64,000 nt of DNA from Cornus controversa (GCA_026545225.1 CM048849.1:45904336-45968335), one strand, 5' to 3'. Shown: positions 45,821-57,765, numbered from the stretch's first letter. A program made the numbers and translations. The notes: generated by a model not told the origin, from the letters alone.

Positions 45821-46400
45821 CTCGGTATACAGAGAGACTAATTTTCATTTCGAACCTGAGCACGTCATGATAGAAGATTCTTAACCCGTGCTCAATTATT
45901 GGCAAAATTCTAAAAATACACTCTTTTTCAATAATTAAAAAAAAAAGTTCACTATTTGTTGGTAAATGAAGTCTGTCTTCTTCCAATAGCCAACTTTATT
46001 TGGATCTAATTTATTGGAATGAACTCAATTCATCTAAAAATTACAAGATCATTATAGGGAAGAGTGGAACCCTGGGAAACTGATTATATCAGTAAATAAT
46101 TCATGGCACAAGGAGAAGATCAACATGTAACTACTACATGGTGGTTGAAGGAAGAACATCAGGTCTTACCTGAATCTTCCTTAATCATGAAGGACAAGCT
46201 AGGCTATAGTAATGTGTTGTTCTCCAATCTCACCCTCCACTCAACGGGAGGGGTAATTATTGGCCTTAACAGGGCATTGGTACAGGATTTTTGTCTCAAA
46301 CCAATGTTTTCTTTTTTCTAAAAAATTAAGCAAACACCCGCCGGACCACCCACCCACCCACTCACAATATTGGACCGAAATCTTTTTTGGTGCCTGATTT
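45821..46400. other. Intergenic DNA
   Basis: Frames at 45780-45986 and 46103-46321 have no recognised homology. Nothing else supported. Confidence 0.35.
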
Positions 46401-46404
46401 GTCA

Positions 46405-46500
46405 AGTTCCATCAAGTGTGTGAAGTTTATCACTATTTATGATAATTTTAGTTACAAAAGTTACCATAAATAGTGATAAACTTCACAACTTGATAGAACT
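46405..46500. repeat. Near-perfect hairpin (about 40-bp arms)
   Basis: GAAGTTTATCACTATTTATG on the left is matched by CATAAATAGTGATAAACTTC on the right, and pairing extends outward through TCAAG/CTTGA and GTTC/GAAC with few mismatches around a short loop (about 46445-46460). It could be a tiny MITE or the source of a small RNA; no family is recognised. Confidence 0.75.
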
Positions 46501-46755
46501 TTGGAAATGATTTTCATCCCTACAATATTATTATTCCTGACAAGGCTCGAGCTCTCAAAGGAGACTCGAACTTTCAACCTTCTTTGAGGAGGAGTAGCAT
46601 TGGACTAATAATGTCCATGTCCATTGATGTCTCAAAACAATGTTGTTGGTCCTCAACTTTGGAAGAAATTAATATGACCCACAAGCTATAACTTGGTGCT
46701 TCAATGCTGGGAAAGATGAACAAACTAATTCAATATTCTCCTACAAGCACATGCA

Positions 46756-46913
46756 GTCCACTCAATATAAGATGCAATCACATGACATTTGATGCAAATA
46801 TGCATGTATACTTGAAGTGGCTCCAAATGACTAGGTCCACTCAATATAAGATGCAATCACACGACATTTGATGCAAATATGCATGTATGCTTGAAGTGGC
46901 TCCAAATTACTAG
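46756..46913. repeat. 79-bp tandem duplication
   Basis: The unit starting GTCCACTCAATATAAGATGC and ending in CTAG occurs twice back to back (46756-46834 and 46835-46913) with about three differences. Recent duplication of non-coding DNA. Confidence 0.9.
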
Positions 46914-47715
46914 GGCATGGAGTTTAATGCTTCGTTTGGTGGGTGGGAAGGAAGAGAGGTAAAGAAAATAAACACATTTTTTTCATTTGGTAGGGCTGAG
47001 GAAGGAAGGAAGAGAAAAGAAGATAGATGAGTCATCTTCTTTTTTCATAAATTTTCATCCTTTCAAATTTGGACAGAAGAAAATAAGGTTATTAAAAATA
47101 TTTTAAATTACAAAACTATCCTTATCTCTTTTTCTCGTCTCTCTTAACGAACAAAATAAAATATTATCTTATTCTTTTCTCTTCCATCCAACAAAACAAA
47201 AAGAAGAAATAATGCAATATCTTTCCTAGATATATCTCATCCCTCCTCCTCCTCTCTCTTCCTTCCTATCATATGGAGCATAAGTTTGAAAGGGTTGATT
47301 TCACCAAGGTTTGGACCATAATTTTTTAGCTCATATTTAAAAATGGATTGGATATTGATATTCTTTTAGAAGATCTGTCTTGTACTGAGATATATGAGTT
47401 GGTTTCAAATTAATACAGATATCATTTAGATGCACAAAATTCCTTGCAATGCACTTGTATGGGAAATGTAAAACAGTCTGTCCTCATTTATTATTTTAAT
47501 TTTTGAAACTAAGCAACAGCCCTTTTTTAACTCTTGCTCAGTCTCAAAGGGAAGAGTCTGGCTTATTGCCAAAAAAATTAAAAATTAAAAATCATCTCAA
47601 AGGCGATGATTCTCAATCCCACAAACGCCGCGCATACTCTCTCAACATTCCTCGTTTAAAAAGGTGCAAGAAGTCATCTCAGCTTTTTTTTTTTTTTACC
47701 ATATCACACTATTAG
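46914..47715. other. Intergenic DNA
   Basis: No gene. A frame at 47503-47715 (Lys/Arg-rich) has no recognised homology and ends in a T-run. Confidence 0.35.
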
Positions 47716-48449
47716 ATTTGCAAAAGTGAATAATTTATTCCCTCTTGTAGATATTATATTTTTCTATAACTATTTTACCCTTTCTATTATTAAAAAAAGA
47801 GGAGGCTTTTTTTTTGAAAAAAAATTCCAAAAATAATTTTCGAAGAAAAATACAAAATATGCACAATTATTTAATAAAATTTTTTGAGATGAGAGATTTT
47901 TTTTTATATATATTAAGTTATATCAATTTACGAAAATAAAAATAAAAATGCACAATTACATAATAAAAAAATTTCCATTAGAAATATAGTTTTTTTATAT
48001 ATTAAGTTTTTCTTTACCTTAATAAAAAAAAGAGTTTTTTTTCCCAAAAAAATTCCAAAAATTGTTTCCAAGAAAAAAAATTAAATATGCACAATAATAA
48101 TAATTTCCAGATTTATTATATTTTTTCAAAAAATATTTTATTTTCATAAATTCTCTCTGTTTCTAATGAAAAAGTTTTCGGAAAACAAAAAAAAAATTCA
48201 ATTTTTTTTTTTTTTGTAATTGTGCATTTTTATTTTTTTCCTTAAATTGGTATAACTTAATATAAAAAAAAAACCTCTCTCCAAAAAAAATTTATTAAGT
48301 AATTGTGCATATTTAGTTTTTTTTCCTCGAAATTATTTTCGGAATTGTTTTTCGAAAAAAAAATCTCCTTTTTTTTAATAATAGAAGGGTAAAATAGTCA
48401 TAAAAAATATAATATCTCTCGAGGAGGTAAGTTGCTCACTTCTGCAAAT
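47716..48449. mobile_element. Fold-back element with inverted arms of more than 80 bp
   Basis: The left arm ATTTGCAAAAGTGAATAA and, further in, ATAACTATTTTACCC and TTCTATTATTAAAAAAA are mirrored at the right as TTTTTTTAATAATAGAAGGG, TAAAATAGTCAT and TTGCTCACTTCTGCAAAT. More inverted words (GTGCAT..., AATTCC...) continue inward. Long arms and an AT-rich non-coding core suggest a Mutator-like MITE, but no 9-bp duplication was found. Confidence 0.7.
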
Positions 48450-50650
48450 GTGGATGTATGATATAGTCCTAAAAAAAGCACATGGGAGTTTCTTACACCT
48501 TTGTAAAAGCACAGGAAAATTTTTGGAATCTTTTGCCTTTTTTTTTTTTTTTTTTTATCAACGATGGTATAATTTACTACTGGGATGGTATAATTTACTA
48601 CTAGACACATGTGGTCTCTCGTCCAACATGCACAAAACAATTATTAGAAAGTTTTATAGAATGATCTCAGAAATTTTTTACGTCACTCACTTATTAGTAA
48701 TTTTATTACTAAAAATTGGCGAAATTTTATAGTAAATGTGATAAAATTGTACAACGAAGTACTGTGATTTTTTTTTTTAAAAAAAAAAAGTAAAAAAAAA
48801 ATACAGGTCTGAATTATGGTTGTCATTCTCCTTGTTCAACGTCTCTTTGACTCTAATCTACTGCGGTTGTGGCGTTGTTTGATTTTTTGGTCAATTTCAT
48901 AATAGTGTGGCCAATTAATAGTGGGTCTATCCTCTTTGCATGTTCATGCGATCACATGGCCTTGTTTATTTCATACATACATGCCCTTTTTTTAGTGTTT
49001 CTCTCTCTAAGCTCTATAGGGTCATTTTTCTTTCTGGGCTGTATCGAATTATTACAAAATGTGATACCACTTTTTAGGCTGAGACAAGATGTGTGATGGT
49101 AATGCCACCATCAAGGTGGGTCGCGGTTTGCGCCCACTGGTTTGGTCTCAAAATTGTTTCTAAATCATAAACAAAAACATATAATGATTTTTTTTTTCTT
49201 TTGCCGATTTGGGTTGTTTTTGTGAGTGGGGGTAATGAATCTCATTACATAACGTCATGTGGCTGGAGCTTATCACTCTACTCACATACATACATATGCT
49301 AAAATCTTTATAAATTAATATTTGATAGATTAATAATTTCTTTTAAAATATAAATTAGGTATTTGAGCCGAGGTATTAAATTAATAATTTTATTAAATTT
49401 ATAAAATAATACATTATTATATAAATTAATAATTTGATAAGTCGAATCAAGATCGACTAAGACAGAAATAAAGTATTGGGTCGAATTCTTCTATGGTGTA
49501 AAGGTAATAACGATGAATAGTCGTTGACTTCTGATAAAGGGTAGAAAAATGGGACATATTATGAGAGATACAATGCATTAGAGACGTATGATCATTAGGC
49601 TTCAAACGGATTATTCTATTTCACCTCTTAGAAAGAAAAGAATTTAAATTTATATTTTATTAAATATAAATTTAGTGTTACTTGTTTTTTTTTAACAAGA
49701 TAAATTTAACAAGGTTAATAATAATAATAAATTCTTGTTTTGAAAGAAAATAAATAATGTATATAAAATATCCTGTTAAATTAATAACTTATTAATTTAT
49801 CGATAAATTAATTTCTCGTTTAATTAATAGAATTTATGTGATCTCAACGCTATTAATTTATATAAATTTTATTACAAATGACGTTCGAAAACTATCAAAT
49901 TTCACATCTGTATCATTACTCAAATAAAAAAGAACGGTAGCTTATTAATTGTTACTTAGTATTGCAGAATTGTTAATGAAAAATTACAGTATTTTGTTAC
50001 CGACTAATGTGACAATTATTAAAATAAACATTCGACAAGAATATTTACTGTACAGTAACAAAGTTGCGTAAAAAGTCAATCGTTACGTGTAGCATTACTC
50101 CGTATATAAATGGTGGAATATTCGTTTTTAAATAGATTTGATTATTTTTTATTTTTTATTTTTAAAAGGAAAGGGTGGTTTCAGAAAATAAGTTAGATCT
50201 AAAGTTTGGTATATGGATTGCTTTGTAATTTTGAAGACTGTTTTTGTTGAAATTTTAGGTAAAGGAGATCAATGCTGAATTTGGGTTCCCAAGATTCAAC
50301 TAAAAGCAACTTCTGTTTTTTCACTTTCACTTTTTTAGAATTGAAATTTTGTGGTTTACCGAACCTAGTCGACAGTCTCTTATCTTATGAAAAAATCAAG
50401 TCCAACGTAGTAATGTAATTTGGAGAACTACTTAAAAATGACCAAAAATATCAAAAAATTTCTAATTTCTTTATTGATAATGATTATAAAATTAAAAAAT
50501 TTCTAAATTAAATTCTCTCTCTTGGATGTTGATTGTGGAACATAATTCATACGCTACAATTCCTTCTTTTCATAGTCCTTCGTGTTTAAAATATGATAAA
50601 ATAAGCCAAGACACAAAGATAGAAATTGTATAGATTTAATATTAGTGTGC
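48450..50650. other. AT-rich intergenic DNA
   Basis: No gene found in 2.2 kb. An 11-bp T run next to an A run lies near 48769-48800. Frames at 48448-48732 and 48869-49096 show no homology I recognise. Confidence 0.4.
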
Positions 50651-50654
50651 AACT

Positions 50655-51150
50655 AGAAAGCACAAACACTTTACCGAGGGTGTCGTACTTGTGTCAGACA
50701 CTCGAACATGTGTTAGACATTTTGTAGAAGTATTCTAACATTTTTCTTTTTAGAACACTCCTCGAATATGTATCAGACACTTCATAGCGTTAAATATATG
50801 TAGAAGACTAAATAAGTTTATTTATTTTTATATTTATCTATTTTTGTTTATAAGTTTGTTTGGTTCTTAATTATTTGATAATGAATTGAAATATTTCTGT
50901 AATGTAATCTTTTTTTCATTGAAGAATTAATATATATATTAATATAAAGATCATATCAAAATTTATCGTTTTTGGATGAATATACTTGTCATCACACCAA
51001 GGTGTAATAATTAATATATATTAATATATTATATTATTAATTTATAATCATATTTTCGCCGTGTTCGGTCTTTTTTTTAAAAATTTTTTTGTATCTTCGT
51101 ATCCGTATCGTGTCTTACCCGTATTTTGTGTTGTATCCGTGCTTCCAAGG
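50655..51150. mobile_element. Probable hAT-like relic ('cacggatacg' words)
   Basis: The left end AGAAAGCACAAACAC and the right end CCGTATCG...CCGTGCTTCC are roughly inverted, with repeated GTGTCAGACA, TCGAACATGTGT and GTATCCGTA words. It resembles the better preserved copy at 56479-56973. No target duplication confirmed. Confidence 0.4.
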
Positions 51151-52060
51151 TGCCCAACCTAGTCATGTTAGATAGATTGAGTGGTCAATTTAGACTCATA
51201 TAAAACATTTAATTCAAATACAATTTAATACAACCTGTAATTCTAAGTTTTTTAATAGTCTTAGCTTGTTTTTAGTCTTTTTGAAACATTGGACTGAAAA
51301 TTACTTGACCTCATATTAATTTTGGGTTAAGTTTGAACTAAAAAAACTAAAAAAAATGAATATAAATTTATATATAAAAAAATCATAACTTCGTTCTCAA
51401 AATATTAAAATTCTAAGCGATGAATTTACAATAAATTACTGTTAAAAATTGAAAGAGGAAAAAAAGTTTATCAAAACATTAAACATATAAATATAATTTA
51501 GATTAGAATTCGAGTTAAGCTCAAATTTTTTAAATTTGAGTCACTCTTGAATAGCCTTATCCGAACTTAATCAAATTAAATTTAGTTTGAGATTTTTGAA
51601 TTATATCTAACCTTAACCGGAAAAAGAAAAAAAAAACTCGCATATGTAAAATTGAGTTAAATTTTAATTGATCAGTCCAAATTATACCTCTGTTTATAAT
51701 TATACGAAAAAAAATTAAGGATTTGTTACTCTTTATTTTAAGATAACTGAAAATAAAAAAAATGTAAAAAAGATTTGTTTGACTGTTCAGATAAATGAAC
51801 CGCTCCTAAGATACTTATCATTCTTTGAATTGGGAATAAAGTCTCCTAATCTAAAATTTCAAATGAAGACTGTGGAACAATGTATGCTGTTTATCTAGTC
51901 CAAATCTAGAGAGAGAAAGTAGAGAGAGAAAGCACAGGGGTTCAGGGGTGAAGAACCTTGGGAGACACCCCTCATTTGTTTTTCAAAAACCATCAACTCG
52001 CACGTCAGCAGCCCCCACTTAGTTAGAAATTCACTGAATCCAACCCTCTTTCTCTCCTGT
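51151..52060. other. Region upstream of the ARL-like gene
   Basis: AT-rich DNA without a gene, followed by presumed promoter sequence. Frames here are chance frames. Confidence 0.35.
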
Positions 52061-53589
52061 TTCTCTCTCTCTCTATCTGTGTCTCTGTACATGTATATAC
52101 AATGTAATGTAGATGTAATACAAAGGCAGTGGAACAACCAAAATCTGTCCATATCTAACCCAACCTCTCAAATAAGGAAAACCGACCCAGAATATCAATT
52201 CTCTTCACCCACACGCCTCTCTCATACATTTCCTTTTCAACCTCTTCATTTCATTACCTCTCTCTCTCTCTCTCTCTCTCTCTCCCCTTCACCCAAATCT
52301 TCACCACCAACATCTTTTTCATCAAACCCTTAAAACCCAATTCTTATTTTCCTTTGTTTATCTTATTCTTCTTCTTAATCCAAAGCAACTGGCTTTATCA
52401 ATACAAAAGATTTGTAAGAAAGAAAAACAAGTGTTTGTGTTTGTGTTTGTGCATATATATAGAGATAGAGGCTGAATGCTAAAGGTGATTGAAGGGTCCT
52501 CTGTTTCTTGTTGCCTCATTTGGAAATTCTCATCCCAAATCCACCACCATCAACATCAGCATCATCACAGGTATAACATCTTTTGCTTGATCATGAGCTA
52601 TTCTCTTGCAATTTTCATTTCCTGGCTAGGAAACATAAATTTATCATCTGGGTAACTTTTTTTTTCTCTTTAATTGGAACAATTGGCTCTTGAAGAAATC
52701 ATATTTTGATTTTGTGCCTTGTAGTTAACTCTCTCTCTCTCTCTCTCTCTCACTGTTTTTGTTGTACTACATTAATTTCATTGTACCTTTTTCTTTGCAT
52801 ATGTATTTCGGGATTTTTGTGTGTTGAGAATCAGGGACTTGAATCTGATATCATGGCTAATGTTATTCCTTTTGTTTTTACTTTCTGGTTTGATTACTTT
52901 TTTGTTCAAAACATGTATGATTGGCTCTATAGATAGCTTCATTCATTTTTTTTTTTTTTGAAAGGTGTAGCTTCATTAATTCTTCATTTGATGGAATGCA
53001 ATTTAGGTTCTTTTGTATCTGATTGAGTCTGATCTTTCCCAAATTGTTTTGAAACTTACAGTTGCAATTATGGGAGATAACATTTCAAGGGTAATGCATA
53101 TGAGATCAGCCTGAATTTGTCATTGCAAACTTGGATGGAATTGAAGGTTGTTCACATTCCTCGAAACTAAACTTTAGGCTTTACTTTTGGAATCTTTTAT
53201 GAGCACAAGCTGATCTGAATTGGTTGTTTGGCATATATACTTTCCTTGTGTTAATACATATTAGGGCAAATCAATTTTGAAAACTTGACACAAGGATAAC
53301 AAGATAGTGGCTTGAAACCATTACAAAGTTGAGCATATCAGATTGGAACAACTTGTGAATCCGGGTGGGTTGCGTTTTCGGATTGTTATTTAATCTACTT
53401 GAGTTATTGCCATCACATATTTAGCATATCAAAGATCTAATTGATTTGTTTCCATCGCACATTGTGCCATAACTAGGAGAGGGTTGTTGTTGGAAGTGAT
53501 CTGAGGTCCCAAGGACAAGCCCTAGTTCAGAATTTGGATCAAGCCAAAAGGGATTCAAGTTTGTGTGTTTCTTTTAAGTCTTTAAGTAA
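52060..53589 (+). other. ARL-like 5'UTR region with a CT microsatellite and probable intron
   Basis: A CT-rich leader with a (CT)n run at about 52256-52285 precedes CATCACAG followed by GTATAAC (donor 52571). Candidate acceptors are TTACAG at 53056-53061 and TTTTAAG at about 53578. Two more CT runs sit in the intron near 52732. Which acceptor is used decides whether the small upstream frames (53070-53114 and 53135-53170) are in the message. Confidence 0.5.
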
Positions 53590-53997
53590 ATGAGTGTTGA
53601 ACTTTCTGAAACAGAAGTGAGACTCCCAAAGGGTTTGATTAAAATGCAATATCATCGCCAGGGTGGTGTCATGGATGTGAGAACAAACAAGAACTCAGCT
53701 CATTTTCTTTACAAGAGCACTACTACTCCTTTGGTTGATGGAAAGAAAATCGATCTTAGGCGGTCTTACTCACATGGGAACAACAGAAAAATGTTTAAAT
53801 CTAGCTATTTCAGCTTGGAGTCAATGCTTCTGCTCATCTGCCTCGCGACGTCGTTGCTGATCTTGCCTCTGATACTGCCACCATTGCCACCACCACCTTT
53901 CATGCTGCTACTGCTCCCCATCGGCATTCTAGCTCTGCTTCTGATCTTGGCTTTCATGCCTTCTGATATCCGAGATATATCTCAAACATCAATGTAA
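53590..53997 (+). CDS. ARL: ARGOS/ARL-like organ-size protein
   Basis: Single-exon CDS of 135 residues. The hydrophilic N-terminal part (about 1-75) is basic and Ser/Thr-rich. The C-terminal half is the OSR domain: a membrane helix (SMLLLICLATSLLILPLI), the signature LPPLPPPP, then a second helix (FMLLLLPIGILALLLILAF), then a short tail (MPSDIRDISQTSM). ARGOS, ARL and OSR proteins are small endoplasmic-reticulum membrane proteins that promote cell division or expansion; ARL is brassinosteroid-induced, and maize and Arabidopsis ARGOS dampen ethylene signalling. The ATG is chosen because an in-frame stop lies just before it and it starts the full hydrophilic part. Its place between the LEA and SKIP35 genes matches ARL (At2g44080) in Arabidopsis. 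The CDS has no intron and looks intact. Confidence 0.93.
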   Translation: MSVELSETEVRLPKGLIKMQYHRQGGVMDVRTNKNSAHFLYKSTTTPLVDGKKIDLRRSYSHGNNRKMFKSSYFSLESMLLLICLATSLLILPLILPPLPPPPFMLLLLPIGILALLLILAFMPSDIRDISQTSM

Positions 53998-55350
53998 AAT
54001 GGCTTTCATTCCCTATCATACAAGTTTTGTTTTCTCAAAATGTTCAGAAAATGATAAACGTATTATTGTTTTGTTTTTTGTAGTTCAATTCACCACCATT
54101 ATTATTCTTCTGTAGTTTGAGAAAGAAGCTGAGCAATCTTCCTAAGCAGTTTACTTCATTGTACTACTAATCATTTGTTTTCCATAGCCATATTCATAAA
54201 CATGGTTGTCTAAGCTTAGTTTACTTTAAATTGATTTGATATCAGCTCATTTAAGTTGAAAGTTATATGCATTTATGAATAAGTTGGTGTTTTAAAACTG
54301 GGACTTGATTTGTCTTGAAGTGTGAAGGACCAGCCTATTATATGGGCTAAAGGTTTATTATTCAAGCTTGAACTTGTGGGTGATGGGATGGTTATTGGTG
54401 TGGACAAAGTAGGTGGAAGGTGATCCCCTTCTGTTTTAGGTACAAGGAATGAAAATTTGGAAGGAAAGGAATGTAGGGATGAAAATGTATCCACCACCAA
54501 TTACTTGGATAAAAGTTAAAAATGAAATTGTAGAAGAAAAATGAGAAAACTAGTATGTTTCCCCTAATATTTAAGAAAAGTTAAAAATGAAATTGTGAAA
54601 GAAAATGAGAAAATATGATCCCCTTGTCCTCTCATCCCATTTGTGGAAAGAATGGATATGGCTGTCTCAGAAAGAAGGAACTTTACTTTCATCTTTACTC
54701 TTCTTTTCTATCAAATGAAAGAGAGCATTTTATACCTCTTCCTTTTCTTCTTTTCTCTTATGCTTTCCAGGCGTTGATTCGGTGCTTTCTTATGTTATAA
54801 GTACTGAATTAGATTAGGAGCCCATTCCATGCTTTTAAACGTAATGTTACTTCTTTCTTGTTTCCTCTCTGTCTTTTTTTATGCATAAAGGAGGAAAATA
54901 CTTGCATATAACCAGTAAAATATCACCATTATCAACTCAAAACTCAATTGTGGTCGATGATGAGAAGCTAACACAGTTGGGCTTCGTCTAAGACTGCTTT
55001 GATCAAGAATTGCCAAAGAGAGAAAATGCTTGATCTAACTTGCATATTAATAAAAGTCTTTGTTGTTACTTATAATATATATATGTGGGGTCCATCTGAA
55101 ATAAGTAACCTACACTAATATAGTTGAAAGGGTGGTGTACCCAAAAAAAAAAATCCCATTCTTTGTACTCTTGTTGATTTTTTTGGAGTTTCATTCAAAT
55201 ATGAAAATTCGAAGCCACCCTTTAATTGAAATTTGGTCTATACACTCAACCAACTTGACTTAAATTTCACGACATATGAGGAAAGAAAACTAGAATCACT
55301 GTAGAGTACAAGTTATTTTACACAATCTCAGGATATTTACCTTGAATTTC
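53998..55350. other. ARL-like 3' flank and intergenic DNA
   Basis: Presumed 3'UTR to about 54150, then AT-rich DNA. A duplicated phrase (AAAAGTTAAAAATGAAATTGT near 54517 and 54575) is the only structure seen. Confidence 0.4.
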
Positions 55351-55358
55351 ATCGTCAC

Positions 55359-55409
55359 CGTGCGTGATGTTCACGCCCACTTATGTAGTGCGCGTGAACA
55401 TCACGCACG
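55359..55409. repeat. Perfect 18-bp hairpin CGTGCGTGATGTTCACGC
   Basis: CGTGCGTGATGTTCACGC (55359-55376) is repeated inverted at 55392-55409 with a 15-base loop. It lies in a larger segment (about 55320-55430) that recurs in degenerate form at 55455-55560, where the second hairpin is decayed. This could be a small fold-back element or a terminator-like structure. Confidence 0.75.
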
Positions 55410-55569
55410 ATGATAATAAACTCTGAATATATATTCGAAACATTGTATAATTTTGCACTATCTCAAGATATGTACCTTGAGTTTCATCATCACCGTGTGT
55501 GATGTTGACGCACATGTGCAGTGATGATGAACTCCGGTACATATCCGAGGGCGGTGTATAATTTTTCGT

Positions 55570-56083
55570 GAAGGCAGAAAGAGACATAATGGTGAAAAAT
55601 GAAAATTGCTTAAATTCGAAGTTTTCTATGGTCGAACAGATCAAAATTGCCCACCACCTTGTGGGTTCAACTTTTTTCTTTTCTTTGGAGACTGCCGCCT
55701 ATTAGGCAGACGGGAAAGAACAAATCCTCATTTTTTTAAAGTTAATATCGAAAAGCTTGAAGAAGGTTCAAAGGACTATTTTACTCGTGTTTCTTGTTTA
55801 ATTTGTGAAAGATTAATTTAATGTGGTTTGGCTGCTATATCCCAGTTACCGCATGTTTCAAAAATTGGAGACGCGGTTTCTTTGATCAAATTTAAGGTTG
55901 CTTTTGAAACTTTTATGCGTGAATAACGTTGTCACGAGATCGGAGATATTTTTTTTTTTTTGTCGTGATCATTTACAAATATTCATACTCACATCTAACC
56001 ATTCAAAAAATAATTGTACCATGTTATACAGCCAAATTTTTGTATTAAAATTTATGTATAATAAATTACATGAATCAGTCAAA

Positions 56084-56120
<37 letters not shown>

Positions 56121-56169
56121 TAATCAAATTAAATTGTTATCTTTGACTTTCTTGTATAATTATATTTTA
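55570..56169. other. Intergenic DNA with a TA microsatellite
   Basis: A (TA)n run lies at about 56086-56117. No gene recognised. Confidence 0.45.
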
Positions 56170-56171
56170 TA

Positions 56172-56435
56172 CTCCCTCCGTCTCATAATTTTTGGCATGT
56201 CTGGGGATTCTAATTTTTTATGGTGGGATCCACTTTTTAATGTAATAATACATGAATTTACATATTAGTCCTTGTTTAAAAGTTAGTATTATTATTATAT
56301 GGTGGACCCAACTTTTAGGATAGTAGAGTTTGGAAAGGGTAGTTTAGGAATCATATAATCCATTTTAGGAAATGGACATGTATTTTGGGACATCCCAAAA
56401 AGGAATAGTGGACTAAAATTATGGGACGGAGGGAG
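56172..56435. mobile_element. Stowaway MITE (Tc1/mariner), 264 bp
   Basis: The left end CTCCCTCCGTCTCATAATTT and the inverted right end CTCCCTCCGTCCCATAATTT are 19/20 identical, the standard Stowaway terminus. TA target dinucleotides flank it (56170-56171 and 56436-56437). Non-coding and well preserved, so likely recent. Confidence 0.93.
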
Positions 56436-56478
56436 TAATGTTTTGAACTGATTTTATTATAGTTGAATTATTTTAATC

Positions 56479-56973
56479 TAAGAAGCACAAATACGGACAC
56501 GGAATACGGGTATGATACGATACGGATACGGCGATATGAGAAATCTCAAAAAAGTAGGATACGGACACTGCAAGGATACGTCAAATAAATAAATAAAAAA
56601 AATATAATATTATACATAAAATATTATGTGTTATTCTTCAACCATAAAATAAATATACTTAAAACTATTTTTGTTTTATTATAAAATGATTCTTATTTTT
56701 TAACCTAAAAAATTTTTGATATTACATCTCAACCCCATTTTATATAACAAAAAATTACAAATTTGTCCCGAAAAGTTTCCTAAACGTATCATTTCCGTAT
56801 CTCAGTCATATTCTAAAAGTATCCTGACGTATCTCCGCGTATCCTAGCCTATCTCTTCTGTATTCCAGTCGTATCCGATATTCAAAAAATAATTTAAAAA
56901 AATTAGATATTTCTTAGCCCTATCGGACACGTATCCTGCCGTATCCGTATAATACGGCCACGGCTCTTCTTTA
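56479..56973. mobile_element. hAT-like non-autonomous element ('tacggatacg' words)
   Basis: TAAGAAGCACAAATACGGAC at the left and, inverted, TAAAGAAGAGCCGTGGCCG at the right act as terminal repeats, and GGATACGG, CGTATCC words fill both flanks. The interior is AT-rich and non-coding. I found no matching 8-bp duplication, so the family call is by style. Confidence 0.5.
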
Positions 56974-57372
56974 GCCATATCTCTACTACTTAAATTTTAA
57001 TATTAGGTACATGATAACGTAACTTGTGTACTATTTTTTTATTTGCAAAATGTGTTAATTTAAAGTAAAGTCAACTTCAACATAACATTATAATTGAAAT
57101 AGAATCCAACTTTTTTTCACGCGGAGCCATTGGCAATTGCCTGGTGGAAGAGCTAGCCCCAATGCTAGCTTAGCTTCCTTGAACTTTGAAAAAGTTGTCA
57201 CCAATCACCATTAATTTGTCTACAAAAGTGTCATGGCCATTGTAACTCAGTGAAAAAATATATATACATATATATATATATAGGCATGGCATCCTGGGTT
57301 AGTTCTTATTATTTGCTAATGAAAGGCCATTATCCAGTATTACTAGACTCAAATTGCTTGTTAATAGATTTG
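56974..57372. other. Intergenic DNA
   Basis: TA-rich microsatellite near 57258-57284. No gene. Confidence 0.4.
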
Positions 57373-57448
57373 TATGTTTGCTTTAAGTACAAGGCTGAGG
57401 TCCTCATTTGCATATATACATACATATATATATATGTGTGTATATATG

Positions 57449-57496
<48 letters not shown>

Positions 57497-57765
57497 CTAA
57501 ATTTGTGAAAGTTTCTAGTTGAATACTAATAAAGAACATACAATGAACTTGGAGGGAAAACAAGCGCAGGATATGTTTGCTTTAAGTATAAGGCTGAGGT
57601 CCTCATTTGCATATATAGATACATATATGTATGTGTGTATATGCGCCAATATATATATATATATATATATATGCGCTACATTTGTGAAAGTTTCTAGTTG
57701 AATACTAATAAAGTCCATACAATGAACTTATACAATGAACTTGGAGTGAAAACAAGCACAGGATA
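57373..57765. repeat. Two-copy tandem repeat, about 200 bp, with TA microsatellites
   Basis: The block with TATGTTTGCTTTAAGTA, AAGGCTGAGGTCCTCATTTG, a (TA)n run and GTGAAAGTTTCTAGTTGAAT is present twice in direct order, from about 57373 and about 57572. The TA tract is longer in the first copy (about 57450-57494). Confidence 0.8.

Noticed and set aside
56479-56973. Confirmed hAT insertion
   Set aside because: Inverted ends and words fit, but flanks TTTTAATC and GCCATATC do not match, so family call kept tentative.
57250-57701. Several frames of Tyr/Ile repeats (YIYIYI)
   Set aside because: They are translations of TA microsatellites.
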